DNA of 64,000 bases from a bacterium (GTDB lineage Bacteria > Krumholzibacteriota > Krumholzibacteriia > LZORAL124-64-63), in the NCBI GenBank assembly GCA_016712675.1, contig JADJQR010000001.1, forward strand, positions 434,001-498,000. The letters are read 5' to 3'. The notes beneath the pieces are model-generated. The model saw only the letters and a program-made list of their open reading frames with translations. It ran no database searches and was not told the DNA's origin. Positions 24,016 through 32,404 of this stretch are shown here, piece by piece; the stretch's first letter is position 1, and each line of letters opens with the position of its first letter. A program made the translations under genes and the position numbers.

Positions 24016-25233
24016 TGTACAGTGACCGTAATCGCCTGACACTCGCCCCGGCCTGGGTGCGGGTCTAGGCTGCTTCTTTCGGCTCCTCCTTCGGTTCGGT
24101 CTTCGGCCTCAGTTTGATCCCTTTCAGGAACGCTTGCAAGGGCGTCGTGCCGTTCATGCCCCGACCCTGATGCGGGCGCTTTGTGTTGTACTTCACCAGG
24201 TAGGCGTCCAGATCGGCCTGCATCTCGGCCACGGATTCGTAGAACTTCTCGCGGCCTTTCAGCCGGAAGTGTTCGTCCAGAAGCGTCCGGTGCAGCCGCT
24301 CGATGAACCCGTTGCTCTGCGGCCGGCGGACCTTGGTCGTCCGGTGCTCGATCTGCTCGGCTGCAGGAACAGTTCGTACGGGTGCTGGTCCGGGCGGCCG
24401 CAATATTCGCGGCCGTTGTCCGAGAGGATCGTCGTGACCGTGATGCCGTGTTCGTCGAAGAACGGAAGGACCGCGTTGTTCAGCGTCTGGACGGCGGTCA
24501 CCGGCATCTTGCTGGTGTGCAGCAGGCCCCATGCGTAGCGACTGTACGTGTCCAGGACGGTCTGCAGGTAGACCTTGCCCACGCCCTTGAGTGTTCCGAC
24601 GAAGAACGTGTCGACGGCCACCAGATCGCCTGTGTAGCGAGTCTCGATGTGCCGCTCGCGGAACTCGGGGCTGAACCGTTCGAGCAGACGGACCTGTTGG
24701 TCGTTCAGCGGTACGCGGTTCTTGCGGACATGCTCCTCGAAGCGCAACAGGCGCTCGTGCTTGGTCAGCAGGCTGTGCCGGCTCCAGACGCCGCGAACGC
24801 CGCTGGAACTGACGTTGATGCCCTGCAGGTTGAGCTCCTGCGCGACGGCCAGGCAGCCCTTGGTCGGCTGCGTGAGGCAGTAGTCCAAAATGGCCTTCTC
24901 GACCTCGGGATCGACCCGGTTAGGGTGCGGCCCGCGGGCCCCGGGCAGGCGGTCGATCAGGCCGTCGGCGCCGTAGGTCTGGAAGTTCCGGCGGATCTCG
25001 TAGAACTGCTGGCGGCTGTAGCCCATGATCTTGCAGGCCTTGCTGACGTTGCCCATCTCATGAGCCAGTTCTAGCAGGCTGAGCTTGCGGCGTGTTACCT
25101 TCTTCTCGGTGGTCATGACTGCCTCCCAAGCTTGAGTTAGTGGTTGTGGTAACCTTTTTCTAACCCAAGCCGGGGCGGTCTGGCCACCGCTCTCTTTAGT
25201 GGACGACTGTCAGGTGAATACCGTCACTGCACA
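24016..25233 (-). mobile_element. IS481-family insertion sequence, copy 2 (1218 bp, inverted)
   Basis: Nearly identical to copy 1 but in the opposite orientation and one base shorter. It starts TGTACAGTGACCG (24016) and ends CACTGCACA (25233). It is flanked on both sides by the 7-bp target duplication CACTTTC (24009-24015 and 25234-25240). The single missing base lies in the transposase gene near 24360. It interrupts the DUF1858-DUF2249 gene. Confidence 0.92.
24065..25116 (-). pseudogene. IS481-family transposase, frameshifted copy
   Basis: Same protein as at 20846 until the segment YELFLQ. There copy 1 has CTGCAGCTCGAGCAG and this copy has CTGCAGCCGAGCAG (around 24356-24366), a one-base loss. 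The reading frame moves after about residue 251, before the catalytic glutamate (RPQSNGFIERL is now in another frame). An active transposase is therefore not expected without programmed frameshifting. An assembly error in one copy is possible. Confidence 0.88.
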
Positions 25234-25264
25234 CACTTTCATTTCGGGCGTGATGTCCGGTCGA

Positions 25265-26512
25265 TCACTCATTGGCGCCATCCGCTCCCACGTAGTTCAA
25301 AAGACGTTGCTGACCCGTCAGGGCTCTCTTCTCGGTCAGGTCCTGACTCACCTCGAGACAGCCCAGGTAGGTGCCGCCAGCATCGCTTAGGGCAAAGTAC
25401 TCGATACAGATGAACTTTCCGCCCAACTCGATCCAAAAACGAGCCTGCACCTGCTTCCCGGCACGGAAGTCGGAAAGGATCCGCTGAACGATGTCGACGC
25501 TCTTCGGTGGATGGCAATACTGTACCTTGCGGCCCAGGATCGCCCTGGTGCGTGCAAAGATGCGTTCCCGGCCCTCGCTGAAGTACTGGACCGTGTCATC
25601 GGCGTCCACGAAGGTGACATCGAAGGGAATAGTGTTGAGCACGGCTTCCAGTTCTTTCGGGGCGAACGAGCCACTCGGCAGTCGGATGCGACCACCGGCT
25701 TCCGTCTCCGGCTCAGCATGTTCTCCGGCTGAGCGCCATTCGACCTCCGGCACGACCAAGCAGTAGCCGAGTTCGGCGCTTCCCTGAGCGATCTTTCCCC
25801 AATCGGATTCGTCCAAGGTGTCCAGACACATGGGAATCAGGATCTGCTCTTCCTTGTCGATCATGCCGCTTACCGCTTCCGCGGCGGGTCGCAGGATCAT
25901 GTCCACCACTGCGACCGCATCGGAAGCCGACGCCTCGCCTGATGCTTCGAGCGCTTCAATACCGGCCTTCAACAGTTCGCGGGTTTCGTCGTGCTTGCCC
26001 CACATGACTGTGGGCGGACCGGTGATGTTCCGGCTCTCGAGGAACGGAAAGAGTAGGTTCTCTTTACGCAAGTAGTGCTTCTCCACATCCATCAACGCGT
26101 TGAACCGCACCCGGATATCGTGGAGCGAAGCCTGGGGGTCCGCGTCTTCGGGAAGCGCTTCCAACTCATCGAAGAGCTTCTCCAACTGAGAAATCTCCCA
26201 GGCCAGGGCCTTGTTCTCCTGCTGGAATACGTCGACGGGATGGCCGGCGGGGACGTTTTTGTCTCCGCCGTCATCGATCGCGCCCTGCAATGCCTCCGTG
26301 TGGATGTCGCAGAGTTTCATCACTTCTTCCGTGGGGAGTCCCTCGTTGATGAGCTCCTGCTCGACCTTCACGACCTCGTCGTAAGGGACCTTTCCCAGAA
26401 GGCGCACGAGTTGGGGGCGCACGGCGTCCGGGGCTTTTCCTTCGTGGAGCTGAAGGATCATGTGCTTCAGAAGGTCCATCCGTTTTCTCTGGTCATGAAT
26501 CGTCTCGCTCAT
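25265..26512 (-). CDS. DUF438 / hemerythrin-like / PAS multidomain protein
   Basis: A 415-residue protein with three parts. A DUF438 domain covers about residues 8-75 (DLLKHMILQLHEGKAPDAVR, then LINEGLPTEEVMKLCDIHTE). A hemerythrin-like domain covers about 110-230 (metal-ligand-type motifs EKHYLRKENLLFPFLE, GKHDETRELL, DKEEQILIPM). A PAS-like domain covers about 285-400 (LNTIPFDVTFVDADDTVQYF). Such proteins probably sense or bind O2/NO through a di-iron site. ATG 26512 overlaps the NADH dehydrogenase stop (TGATG). It is translationally linked to genes on both sides. Confidence 0.85.
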   Translation of the reverse strand: MSETIHDQRKRMDLLKHMILQLHEGKAPDAVRPQLVRLLGKVPYDEVVKVEQELINEGLPTEEVMKLCDIHTEALQGAIDDGGDKNVPAGHPVDVFQQENKALAWEISQLEKLFDELEALPEDADPQASLHDIRVRFNALMDVEKHYLRKENLLFPFLESRNITGPPTVMWGKHDETRELLKAGIEALEASGEASASDAVAVVDMILRPAAEAVSGMIDKEEQILIPMCLDTLDESDWGKIAQGSAELGYCLVVPEVEWRSAGEHAEPETEAGGRIRLPSGSFAPKELEAVLNTIPFDVTFVDADDTVQYFSEGRERIFARTRAILGRKVQYCHPPKSVDIVQRILSDFRAGKQVQARFWIELGGKFICIEYFALSDAGGTYLGCLEVSQDLTEKRALTGQQRLLNYVGADGANE

Positions 26513-27861
26513 CACGTGGCCTTTCGGGACATGAACGTGTTTTCAGGTCTTGCAACAGGGCGATGCCGCCCGGGAGGATCAGCCGATCGATCGACACCAG
26601 GCTCGTGGCGGCTGATCAGGCGCGCCGAGCGCTGGCGTGTCAGGTAAGCCCAGGACCATTCGATGAAGACGAGCATGCGGTTCCGGAAGCCGATCAGTTG
26701 CAGGATATGAATCAGAGCCCAAGCGTCCCACGCGACCTGGCCGGATAGTCTTAACCGTCCAAAATCCGCCACGGCGGCGCCTCTGCCGATGGTCGCCAGC
26801 GAGCCCCGGCTCCGGTAGCGAAACGGCTCGGTCGGCAGGCCATCGTCGCGCCGCATGATGTTCCGGGCCACGTGGCGCCCCTGCTGCAGCGCGACCGGCG
26901 CCAGTCCGGGCAGCGTCTGTCCCGTCTGATGCACATAAGCTGCCAGGTCGCCGATCACGAACACTTCCGGGTGAGCGGGCACACTCAGGTCCTCAGCCAC
27001 CAGCACGCGCCCCGTCTTTTCCAAGGGTGCACCTACCGTTTGCCCCAGTGGGGACGCGGCCACTCCTGCCGCCCAAATCACGGTTTCCGTTTCGACCACA
27101 TCTTCACCCAGCCTTACCGAGTGCCTGTCCAGCGCCAAAGCCGGCGAACCTGTGCGTACATCCACGCACAGCTTTCTCAGCGAGGCATCGGCTTTGGCCG
27201 ACAGCTCGGCCGGGAACGAAGGCAGTACCCTTGGCCCGGCCTCCGCCAGGATAATATGGGCCGCCTGCGGGTCGATGTTTCGGAAGTCACGTACCATGAC
27301 GGTGCATGCCAGTTCGCCCAGGGCACCCGCCAATTCCACTCCGGTCGGCCCCGCGCCGATGATCACGAAGGTGAGCAGGGCTCGCTGCCTGGCCAGGTCC
27401 GTTTCCACTTCAGCTCTCTCGAAGGCTTGCAGAACCTGGTGCCGGATCCCCAGAGCATCGTTCAGGTCCTTGAGGCCGGGAGCCCGTGTCGCCCACTCTG
27501 GGTGGCCGAAGTAGGAGTGGGTCGCCCCCGTGGCCACCACGAGGTAGTCGTAGTCGATCTGTCGGTCGTGCAGAAGCACGCGACGATGGGCCGCGTCGAT
27601 CGCCTGGACCTCTGCCATGACGACCGAGGTATTCCGCTGGCGGCGCAGGATGCTGCGGATGGGGTAGGCTATGTCGCTCGGGGCCAGACCAGCCGTTGCC
27701 ACTTGATACAGGAGTGGCTGAAACAGGTGGTAATTGTTTCGGTCGAGCAGCGTGACCCGCCACCGTCCGCGCCCAAGGGCGCGGGCGGCGCTCAGCCCTC
27801 CGAAGCCGCCCCCAATGATGACGACGTGGGGGCTGCCCGAGGTTCGGTTGCTTCCGTTCAC
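26512..27861 (-). CDS. ndh: Type II NADH:quinone oxidoreductase (NDH-2)
   Basis: A 449-residue single-subunit flavoprotein that passes electrons from NADH to quinone without pumping protons. FAD-binding VVIIGGGFGGLSAARALG is at 13-30; the NDH-2 signature NNYHLFQPLLYQVATAGL follows. The NADH-binding FVIIGAGPTGVELAGALG lies near 166-183, and the second FAD motif PEVFVIGDLA near 308-317. Hydrophobic C-terminal helices (LIHILQLIGFRNRMLVFIEW) would anchor it to the membrane. Its place in the NO operon suggests it supplies quinol for the NO reductase. Confidence 0.9.
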   Translation of the reverse strand: MNGSNRTSGSPHVVIIGGGFGGLSAARALGRGRWRVTLLDRNNYHLFQPLLYQVATAGLAPSDIAYPIRSILRRQRNTSVVMAEVQAIDAAHRRVLLHDRQIDYDYLVVATGATHSYFGHPEWATRAPGLKDLNDALGIRHQVLQAFERAEVETDLARQRALLTFVIIGAGPTGVELAGALGELACTVMVRDFRNIDPQAAHIILAEAGPRVLPSFPAELSAKADASLRKLCVDVRTGSPALALDRHSVRLGEDVVETETVIWAAGVAASPLGQTVGAPLEKTGRVLVAEDLSVPAHPEVFVIGDLAAYVHQTGQTLPGLAPVALQQGRHVARNIMRRDDGLPTEPFRYRSRGSLATIGRGAAVADFGRLRLSGQVAWDAWALIHILQLIGFRNRMLVFIEWSWAYLTRQRSARLISRHEPGVDRSADPPGRHRPVARPENTFMSRKAT

Positions 27862-27873
27862 GGCAATCCCCGC

Positions 27874-28551
27874 TCATGCATCGCCGGCCAACGCCCGTGG
27901 GAAGAGGATGTTGTTCTCAAGATGGATGTGCTGGTGCAGGTCCTTCTCCAGCGCTTCGAGGCCGTGCCACAGGGCGCGCCAGGTATTGCAGGCCTCGGCC
28001 GGTACGGTGTAGTCGTCAGTCAGTTCACGCATGCGTCGCAGGGCTCCACCCACCGCCTCGTGCTCCTTCTCCATGACCGCAATCGGTCCGCCGGTGCGGG
28101 CGCCCTGTCCCTGCCGGATCATCGGGAAAAGAATCTGCTCTTCCTTCATCATGTGTTGCTTGAGTTCGGCCTGGATCTCAAGATAGATGGAGAACAGTTC
28201 CGAAAGCCGCTGCGGGTCCTTGTCCCGGTGCACATCGAGTACCTTGCGGGCCATCGATTCCAAGCGGGGCAGTTCCTCGTAGAGCGGTTGGTGGTAGGTG
28301 ACCAAGATATGGTCGATCAATGCGCCGAGGGGGGCAGTGTCCCAGTGGTCTGATGATTTGTCCGCGACCTCCAGTTCCTTGGCGATTTCGGCCAGGATCA
28401 CCGCGGTTTCCAGTCCCTTGTCGGCACACACCGCGCCAAGAGGTTCGCCTCCGCCGCAACAGAAATCGATGCCATGTCGCGCAAACACGCGCGTGGCCAG
28501 CGGGTGTTGGGCCGCCAGTTGCCCCACTTTGGTTTCACTTGTGATCGTCAT
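27874..28551 (-). CDS. ric: Iron-sulfur cluster repair di-iron protein (RIC; ScdA/YtfE)
   Basis: A 225-residue di-iron protein known to restore iron-sulfur clusters after NO or oxidative damage. The ScdA N-terminal domain has GIDFCCGGG (27-35), and the hemerythrin-like part carries the ligand-type histidines and glutamates (IDHILVTYH, LKQHMMKEEQILFP, MEKEHEAVG, DLHQHIHLENNILFPR). AAGGAGA precedes ATG 28551. It lies 12 bases from the NDH-2 gene and 33 bases after the TetR gene, consistent with one transcript. Confidence 0.92.
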   Translation of the reverse strand: MTITSETKVGQLAAQHPLATRVFARHGIDFCCGGGEPLGAVCADKGLETAVILAEIAKELEVADKSSDHWDTAPLGALIDHILVTYHQPLYEELPRLESMARKVLDVHRDKDPQRLSELFSIYLEIQAELKQHMMKEEQILFPMIRQGQGARTGGPIAVMEKEHEAVGGALRRMRELTDDYTVPAEACNTWRALWHGLEALEKDLHQHIHLENNILFPRALAGDA

Positions 28552-28584
28552 GACGGGTTCTCCTTTATGGTCAGGTTCTTCGGT

Positions 28585-29226
28585 TCAACTTTTTGGGGGA
28601 ATCGAATTATGGTGGACCGGATCATTGTACGGTGGAGCCAGCAGAATTGTCAGCGCCGCCAGGACACGCTCCGTGCTGCTACCTCTGGTCCGACCGGCGG
28701 TCGCGTGGACTCCCGCCATACCGATCAACGCGTGGATCGTGCCCATGACAGGCACGAAGAGGATCTCGGGTTCGATGTCGGTTCGGATCGTTCCCTTCGC
28801 GGCGCCGTCCCTGAGCGCGACTAGGACGAATTGCTTGGAGCGCCGGACAAGATCCTTGAGTTGGACCACGGCCTCGGCCGGAAGACTCAGATATGCCTGT
28901 TCGGAGCGAAGCACCCAGGCCACCCCCGGGTCCGCTCCCACGATGCGCACGCGGCTGTAGGCCAAAGCGAGCAGTCGTTCCAATGCCGGCAGGGTCGGAT
29001 CCGGAAAGGTTGCTTCGATCTTGGCCAGGGCATATTGCGCAGCTTCCTGCAGCATCGCTTCGCGAGAGTCGAAATGCCGAAACAATGCACCCGAGGTGAC
29101 CCCAACCTCTGCGGCCACGGCGGTCGTCGTCAGCGAGGCAATGCCCCGTTCACCGATGATCCGCAGGGCCGCGACAGCGATCTCCTCACGGCGGACGGCA
29201 CTCGATTTGCGATTCGCGTTCTGCAT
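28585..29226 (-). CDS. TetR-family transcriptional regulator
   Basis: A 213-residue regulator. The TetR HTH covers about residues 12-60 (AVAALRIIGERGIASLTTTA, VGVTSGALFRHFDSREAML). The C-terminal ligand domain resembles the type that senses lipophilic or stress signals. A perfect 17-bp palindrome lies 16 bases upstream of its ATG, which implies autoregulation and, because the RIC gene follows by 33 bases, control of the downstream NO-defence genes. It lies between the NO reductase terminator and the RIC gene. Confidence 0.88.
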   Translation of the reverse strand: MQNANRKSSAVRREEIAVAALRIIGERGIASLTTTAVAAEVGVTSGALFRHFDSREAMLQEAAQYALAKIEATFPDPTLPALERLLALAYSRVRIVGADPGVAWVLRSEQAYLSLPAEAVVQLKDLVRRSKQFVLVALRDGAAKGTIRTDIEPEILFVPVMGTIHALIGMAGVHATAGRTRGSSTERVLAALTILLAPPYNDPVHHNSIPPKS

Positions 29227-29241
29227 GGCCTCAAGTAAGTA

Positions 29242-29258
29242 ACAGGTAACTTACCTGT
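29242..29258. promoter_or_regulatory. TetR operator palindrome
   Basis: ACAGGTAA-C-TTACCTGT, a perfect 17-bp palindrome with one central base, 16 bases upstream of the tetR start codon. A further AAGTAAGTA block lies between it and the gene. It is positioned to cover the promoter of the tetR-RIC-NDH operon. Confidence 0.75.
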
Positions 29259-29319
29259 CAAGCCGAAATCAGACAAATCTTATCTTGACATCCTCCGGTC
29301 GCAGGCCGGCAAGCACGCT

Positions 29320-29358
29320 CCAAGTGAGGGGAGGGGCGGATCCCCTTCCCTCACTTGG
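29320..29358 (-). terminator. Hairpin after the NO reductase gene
   Basis: CCAAGTGAGGGGAGGGG pairs with CCCCTTCCCTCACTTGG with one mismatch around a six-base loop. It lies 21 bases beyond the norZ stop. There is no T-run on the leftward strand, so it may be an RNA-stabilising or Rho-assisted terminator. Confidence 0.55.
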
Positions 29359-29378
29359 TCGTTTGTGGAGGCATGATC

Positions 29379-31670
29379 TCAGGCGGCCTTTTGCGTCTTC
29401 CGGCCCAGGACCAGTTGGAACGTGGCCCAAGCTATCGGCACGGCGCCAAGCAACAGGAAGACCATGTCCGCCAGGATACGGATCCATTCAAGGGTGTGAT
29501 AGGTGCCGGACATGAGGTAAGAGAGACGGCGGGCATGCCAGTAGCCATGGGTCAGGACATCCCACAATTGGAGAACCCCCGCGGGGAACAGATCCAGCAG
29601 GACCATCAGCGCCAGGCCGATGTTGAGCCCCCAGAACCCCCTGCGAATGTGCTTCTCGGCGCGGCCCCAGGCCTCATCGGTACTGATGGCCCGCAGGCAA
29701 AAAACGAGCACACCCAGGGCGAGCATACCGAACACCCCGAACATGGCCGCGTGGCCGTGGTTCGGCGTGAGGGTCGTACCCATCTCGAAATAGGACACGA
29801 TGGGGAGATTGATGAGGAAGCCGAAAACGCCGGCGCCGACGAAATTCCAGACGCCTACGGCGATGAGAAACCGGATGGCCCACATCTGCTCCCCCACCAG
29901 GGACTGGCCGCAATCAGAGCAATTGCGATCCTTCAGGCGGATGAAGTCCCAGGCGTCCAGCGTCAGCAAGGTCAACGGCACCACTTCCAGGGCGCTGAAG
30001 CAGGAGGCGAGGCCCATGTTCAGGGTGCTCTGGCCGGTGAAATACCAGTGGTGGCCCGTACCTACGATACCGCCGGTTAGGTAGAGAATAGCATCGAGGT
30101 AGATGAGCCGGGTGGCGGATTTCGCCGTCACCAAGCCCATGCGGAAGAACATCACGCCCACGAGCACCGTGGCGAAGAGTTCGAAGAATCCTTCCACCCA
30201 CAGATGGATGATCCAGAAGCGCCAATTGTCAATCACCGCGAAGTTCGTCTGCGGGCCATAGAACAGGGCGGGGACGTAGAAAACCGGGATGGCGATGGCG
30301 GACATGAAGAAAAGGGTGGGGAGTTCACCCTTGCCGGGTTCCGCCATGGCAGGCCGTAAAGCGCGGTACATCAGGAAGAGCCAGAAGGCCAGGCCCGCGG
30401 CCAGGAGCAGTTGCCAGAAGCGGCCCAGGTCCAGGTACTCGCTGCCCTGGTGGCCCAACCAGAACCAGAGTTTGCCCAGCTTGTTGTTGATGCCTGCCAT
30501 TTCGCCGAAAAGGCTGCCGAAAACCACGATCGCCAGCGCCGCGAGCAGGACGATCACGCCGGTGCGCTGACCCTTGGGCTCCGAACCGCTCACCAGGGGA
30601 GCCAGGAACAGGCCGCCCGCTACCCAGGCGGTGGCGATCCAGAAGATGGCGAGCTGGAGGTGCCAGGTGCGGGCCAGGTTGTAGGGGAGGATCCGGGCCA
30701 AATCAAGACCGTAGAAAGTGCCGGGTTCCACCCGGTAGTGGGCAATCACCCCTCCGAGCAGCGCCTGCGCAAGGAAGAGGACGGCGACCACCAGGAAATA
30801 GAGGCCGAGAACCTTCTGGCTGGCCGTCAGTTTCCAATTGCTGAGCAGGTCTTCATGGGCATGGGCTCTCTGATCGCCACCCCAGCCCAGGAATTCGAAC
30901 TTGCCGAACATGGTGAGGATGAGTCCCAGGCCGCCCAAGAGCGTCACCAGGCTCATGGCGCTCCAGAAATAGGAAGCGGCCGTGGGGACATTTCCGGCCT
31001 GGGGGTCGTAGGGCCAGTTATTGGTGTACGAGTAATCGGTTCCGGGGCGCAGGGCGGTGGTCGCCCAGGCGGCCCAGGCGAAATAGGCATTGAGATGCTT
31101 CAGTTCAGCCTTGTCCTTGATGTATCCCTTGGGCAGCCCCGGCGCCGGCGTGCTGCCGTCAAAGTAGGACGCCCACTCTCGCTGCTGCACCCGGTAGGAT
31201 CCGGCTTCCACGCCCGTGAAGTGGAGCGTGTCGGTCGGCGGATCAAAGCGGTTCTGCTTGAGCTCGCGTTTCAGGTCTTCACCAACAGCCAGGGCCCGGC
31301 TTTCTTCCAGTTCGCTGAAAGGTTTCCCGTACTTTTCCTGGGCCAGGTTGTCCAGGCCGATCTCAACTGTGCGGTGCAGATATTCAGCGGAGTAGTCTGG
31401 CCCCAAATAGGCTCCGTGCCCCCAGAGGGACCCGTGCTCCATGAGGCCGTATTTCAGGAAGATCTCCTGGCCCTGCTTGATGTCCTCACCGGTGAACAAC
31501 GCCTGCCCCTGCTCATCGACGACCGTACCCGGAATGGGCGGCGCGCCGTGGTAGGTCTTCACGGTCACCAGGCTCAGCAATGCGAACCCGAAAAACATGA
31601 CCATCAACACGGCCCTGCGCCACCAGGGCGAAAGCGGAATCTGATCGTAGTCTGACGGGTGGTTGGACAT
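29379..31670 (-). CDS. norZ: Quinol-dependent nitric oxide reductase (qNOR)
   Basis: A 763-residue, 14-helix membrane enzyme that reduces 2 NO to N2O with quinol electrons. The N-terminal extension (about 40-240) is the fused cytochrome-c-like NorC part without a heme site. The catalytic part holds the heme-ligand-type histidine in ARTWHLQLAIFW (H337), the FeB site in HLWVEGFFE (H489, E493, E497) and GTGHHWYF (H540, H541), and the heme ligands in NHGHAAMFG (H638, H640). The retained FeB histidines and glutamates point to a reductase and not an NO dismutase. It lies upstream of tetR and RIC on the same strand. Confidence 0.93.
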   Translation of the reverse strand: MSNHPSDYDQIPLSPWWRRAVLMVMFFGFALLSLVTVKTYHGAPPIPGTVVDEQGQALFTGEDIKQGQEIFLKYGLMEHGSLWGHGAYLGPDYSAEYLHRTVEIGLDNLAQEKYGKPFSELEESRALAVGEDLKRELKQNRFDPPTDTLHFTGVEAGSYRVQQREWASYFDGSTPAPGLPKGYIKDKAELKHLNAYFAWAAWATTALRPGTDYSYTNNWPYDPQAGNVPTAASYFWSAMSLVTLLGGLGLILTMFGKFEFLGWGGDQRAHAHEDLLSNWKLTASQKVLGLYFLVVAVLFLAQALLGGVIAHYRVEPGTFYGLDLARILPYNLARTWHLQLAIFWIATAWVAGGLFLAPLVSGSEPKGQRTGVIVLLAALAIVVFGSLFGEMAGINNKLGKLWFWLGHQGSEYLDLGRFWQLLLAAGLAFWLFLMYRALRPAMAEPGKGELPTLFFMSAIAIPVFYVPALFYGPQTNFAVIDNWRFWIIHLWVEGFFELFATVLVGVMFFRMGLVTAKSATRLIYLDAILYLTGGIVGTGHHWYFTGQSTLNMGLASCFSALEVVPLTLLTLDAWDFIRLKDRNCSDCGQSLVGEQMWAIRFLIAVGVWNFVGAGVFGFLINLPIVSYFEMGTTLTPNHGHAAMFGVFGMLALGVLVFCLRAISTDEAWGRAEKHIRRGFWGLNIGLALMVLLDLFPAGVLQLWDVLTHGYWHARRLSYLMSGTYHTLEWIRILADMVFLLLGAVPIAWATFQLVLGRKTQKAA

Positions 31671-31794
31671 GGCTCACCTCACGGACGGGGTTATTCTCGG
31701 CGCGCCGAACCTGACGGAAAAGGAAAGTTAGGACCAGCCACCGACAATTGGGAAGCCTGTACCTGGCTAAACTTCCATCCACTAGACCAACAAG

Positions 31795-32010
31795 AGGAGT
31801 CCCCCCGGCTTTGCCGGGGAGGCAGTAGAAGTTCGCTATTTTCTGAATCCACGGCGGAGTCTCCCCCCGTGAGCCGCCAAGCACACGTAAGGGAGCCTCG
31901 CGACCGATGAGTATCAGAGCCTAAACCATTCGTGTTGAGGGTGCAAATACCACGTCATCTTCATGCCGAAGTTTCGTCGCAAGGCGCTGTTTGGCCAGCT
32001 ACAGCGCCTG
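31795..32010 (+). mobile_element. IS200/IS605-type remnant (left end and start of tnpA)
   Basis: A CCCCGGC-TTT-GCCGGGG hairpin (31803-31819) lies about 130 bases ahead of a frame reading CKYHVIFMPKFRRKALFGQL (about 31941-32000), the typical beginning of an IS200-type Y1 transposase. The frame then loses similarity, and the HUH and tyrosine regions are absent. It occupies the gap upstream of the NO reductase gene, so that gene's original promoter region may be altered. Confidence 0.65.
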
Positions 32011-32101
32011 CCGGGACGCGGGCAAGCGGCCTGTGCCCAGCAGGAAGCCGCCAAGCGGACCGTAGAGCAGCAGCCTGGTCACCCGGCGACAACTTCACCA
32101 A

Positions 32102-32404
32102 TCAACTTCGCGGCGAATCCACCGACCCGGGCCGCGCGGCGGGCAGCTCCAGCCTGCGGTGTTTCAGTTCGCCGATGGTCGTCTTCCTGAGCATTGCATC
32201 GAAGGAGTCGCGGATCCCCGCCCAGTGCCCGTGCAGCGGGCAAGGATGGTCGTCGCTGCACTCGGGCAGGCCGAAGATGCAGGAGGGAATCCCTGCCGGC
32301 TGCTCGCCTTCGAAGACCCGTACCACGTCCAGCAACGGGCGCTCCTGGGCCTCGGGCCTCAGACGAAACCCCCCGCCCCAGCCTTTTTGCGATTCGACGA
32401 TCCC
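32102..32404 (-). pseudogene. Rrf2-family (NsrR-like) regulator, 5' half deleted
   Basis: The remaining frame reads GIVESQKGWGGGFRLRPEAQ and LLDVVRVFEGEQPAG, the wing and dimer helix of Rrf2 proteins. It then has three cysteines spaced C-x6-C-x5-C (CIFGLPECSDDHPC), like the cluster ligands of NsrR/IscR-type sensors, and ends WAGIRDSFDAMLRKTTIGEL. The HTH-containing first 50 or so residues are missing. The junction is exactly at TGACCC (32405), the conserved end of the adjoining IS family. It stands upstream of the NO reductase on the same strand and may have been its NO-sensing regulator. Confidence 0.75.

Larger units (their letters stand above)
23496..25272 (-). pseudogene. DUF1858-DUF2249 protein gene split by IS481 copy 2
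   Basis: The main part (24015 down to 23496) encodes KVGELLRFYPELEDELVAVA, a DUF1858 domain, and a DUF2249 domain (LPLVIAAVRELQPGQAHLLV...PEDFHTIFLR). The missing start lies beyond the IS: from ATG 25272, MSDRPDITPEM leads straight into the CACTTTC duplication. Removing the IS and one duplication restores MSDRPDITPEMKVGELLRF, the normal DUF1858 opening. The original ATG overlaps the stop of the upstream DUF438 gene by eight bases, so this was the next gene of that operon. A GTG at 24011 could allow weak expression of a shortened protein. DUF2249 proteins are linked to anaerobic/NO metabolism. Confidence 0.85.

Noticed and set aside
20729-25233. A composite transposon made of the two inverted IS481 copies carrying the MgtC gene
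   Set aside because: Each copy has its own target duplication (ACCTGAG, CACTTTC) and the outermost flanks do not match, so the copies inserted independently.
26872-28353. A 493-codon open frame on the + strand
   Set aside because: It is antisense to the clearly recognised NDH-2 and RIC genes and resembles no family.
29379-31670. NO dismutase instead of NO reductase
   Set aside because: The FeB histidines and the glutamates of the HLWVEGFFE motif are retained, as in true qNOR enzymes.
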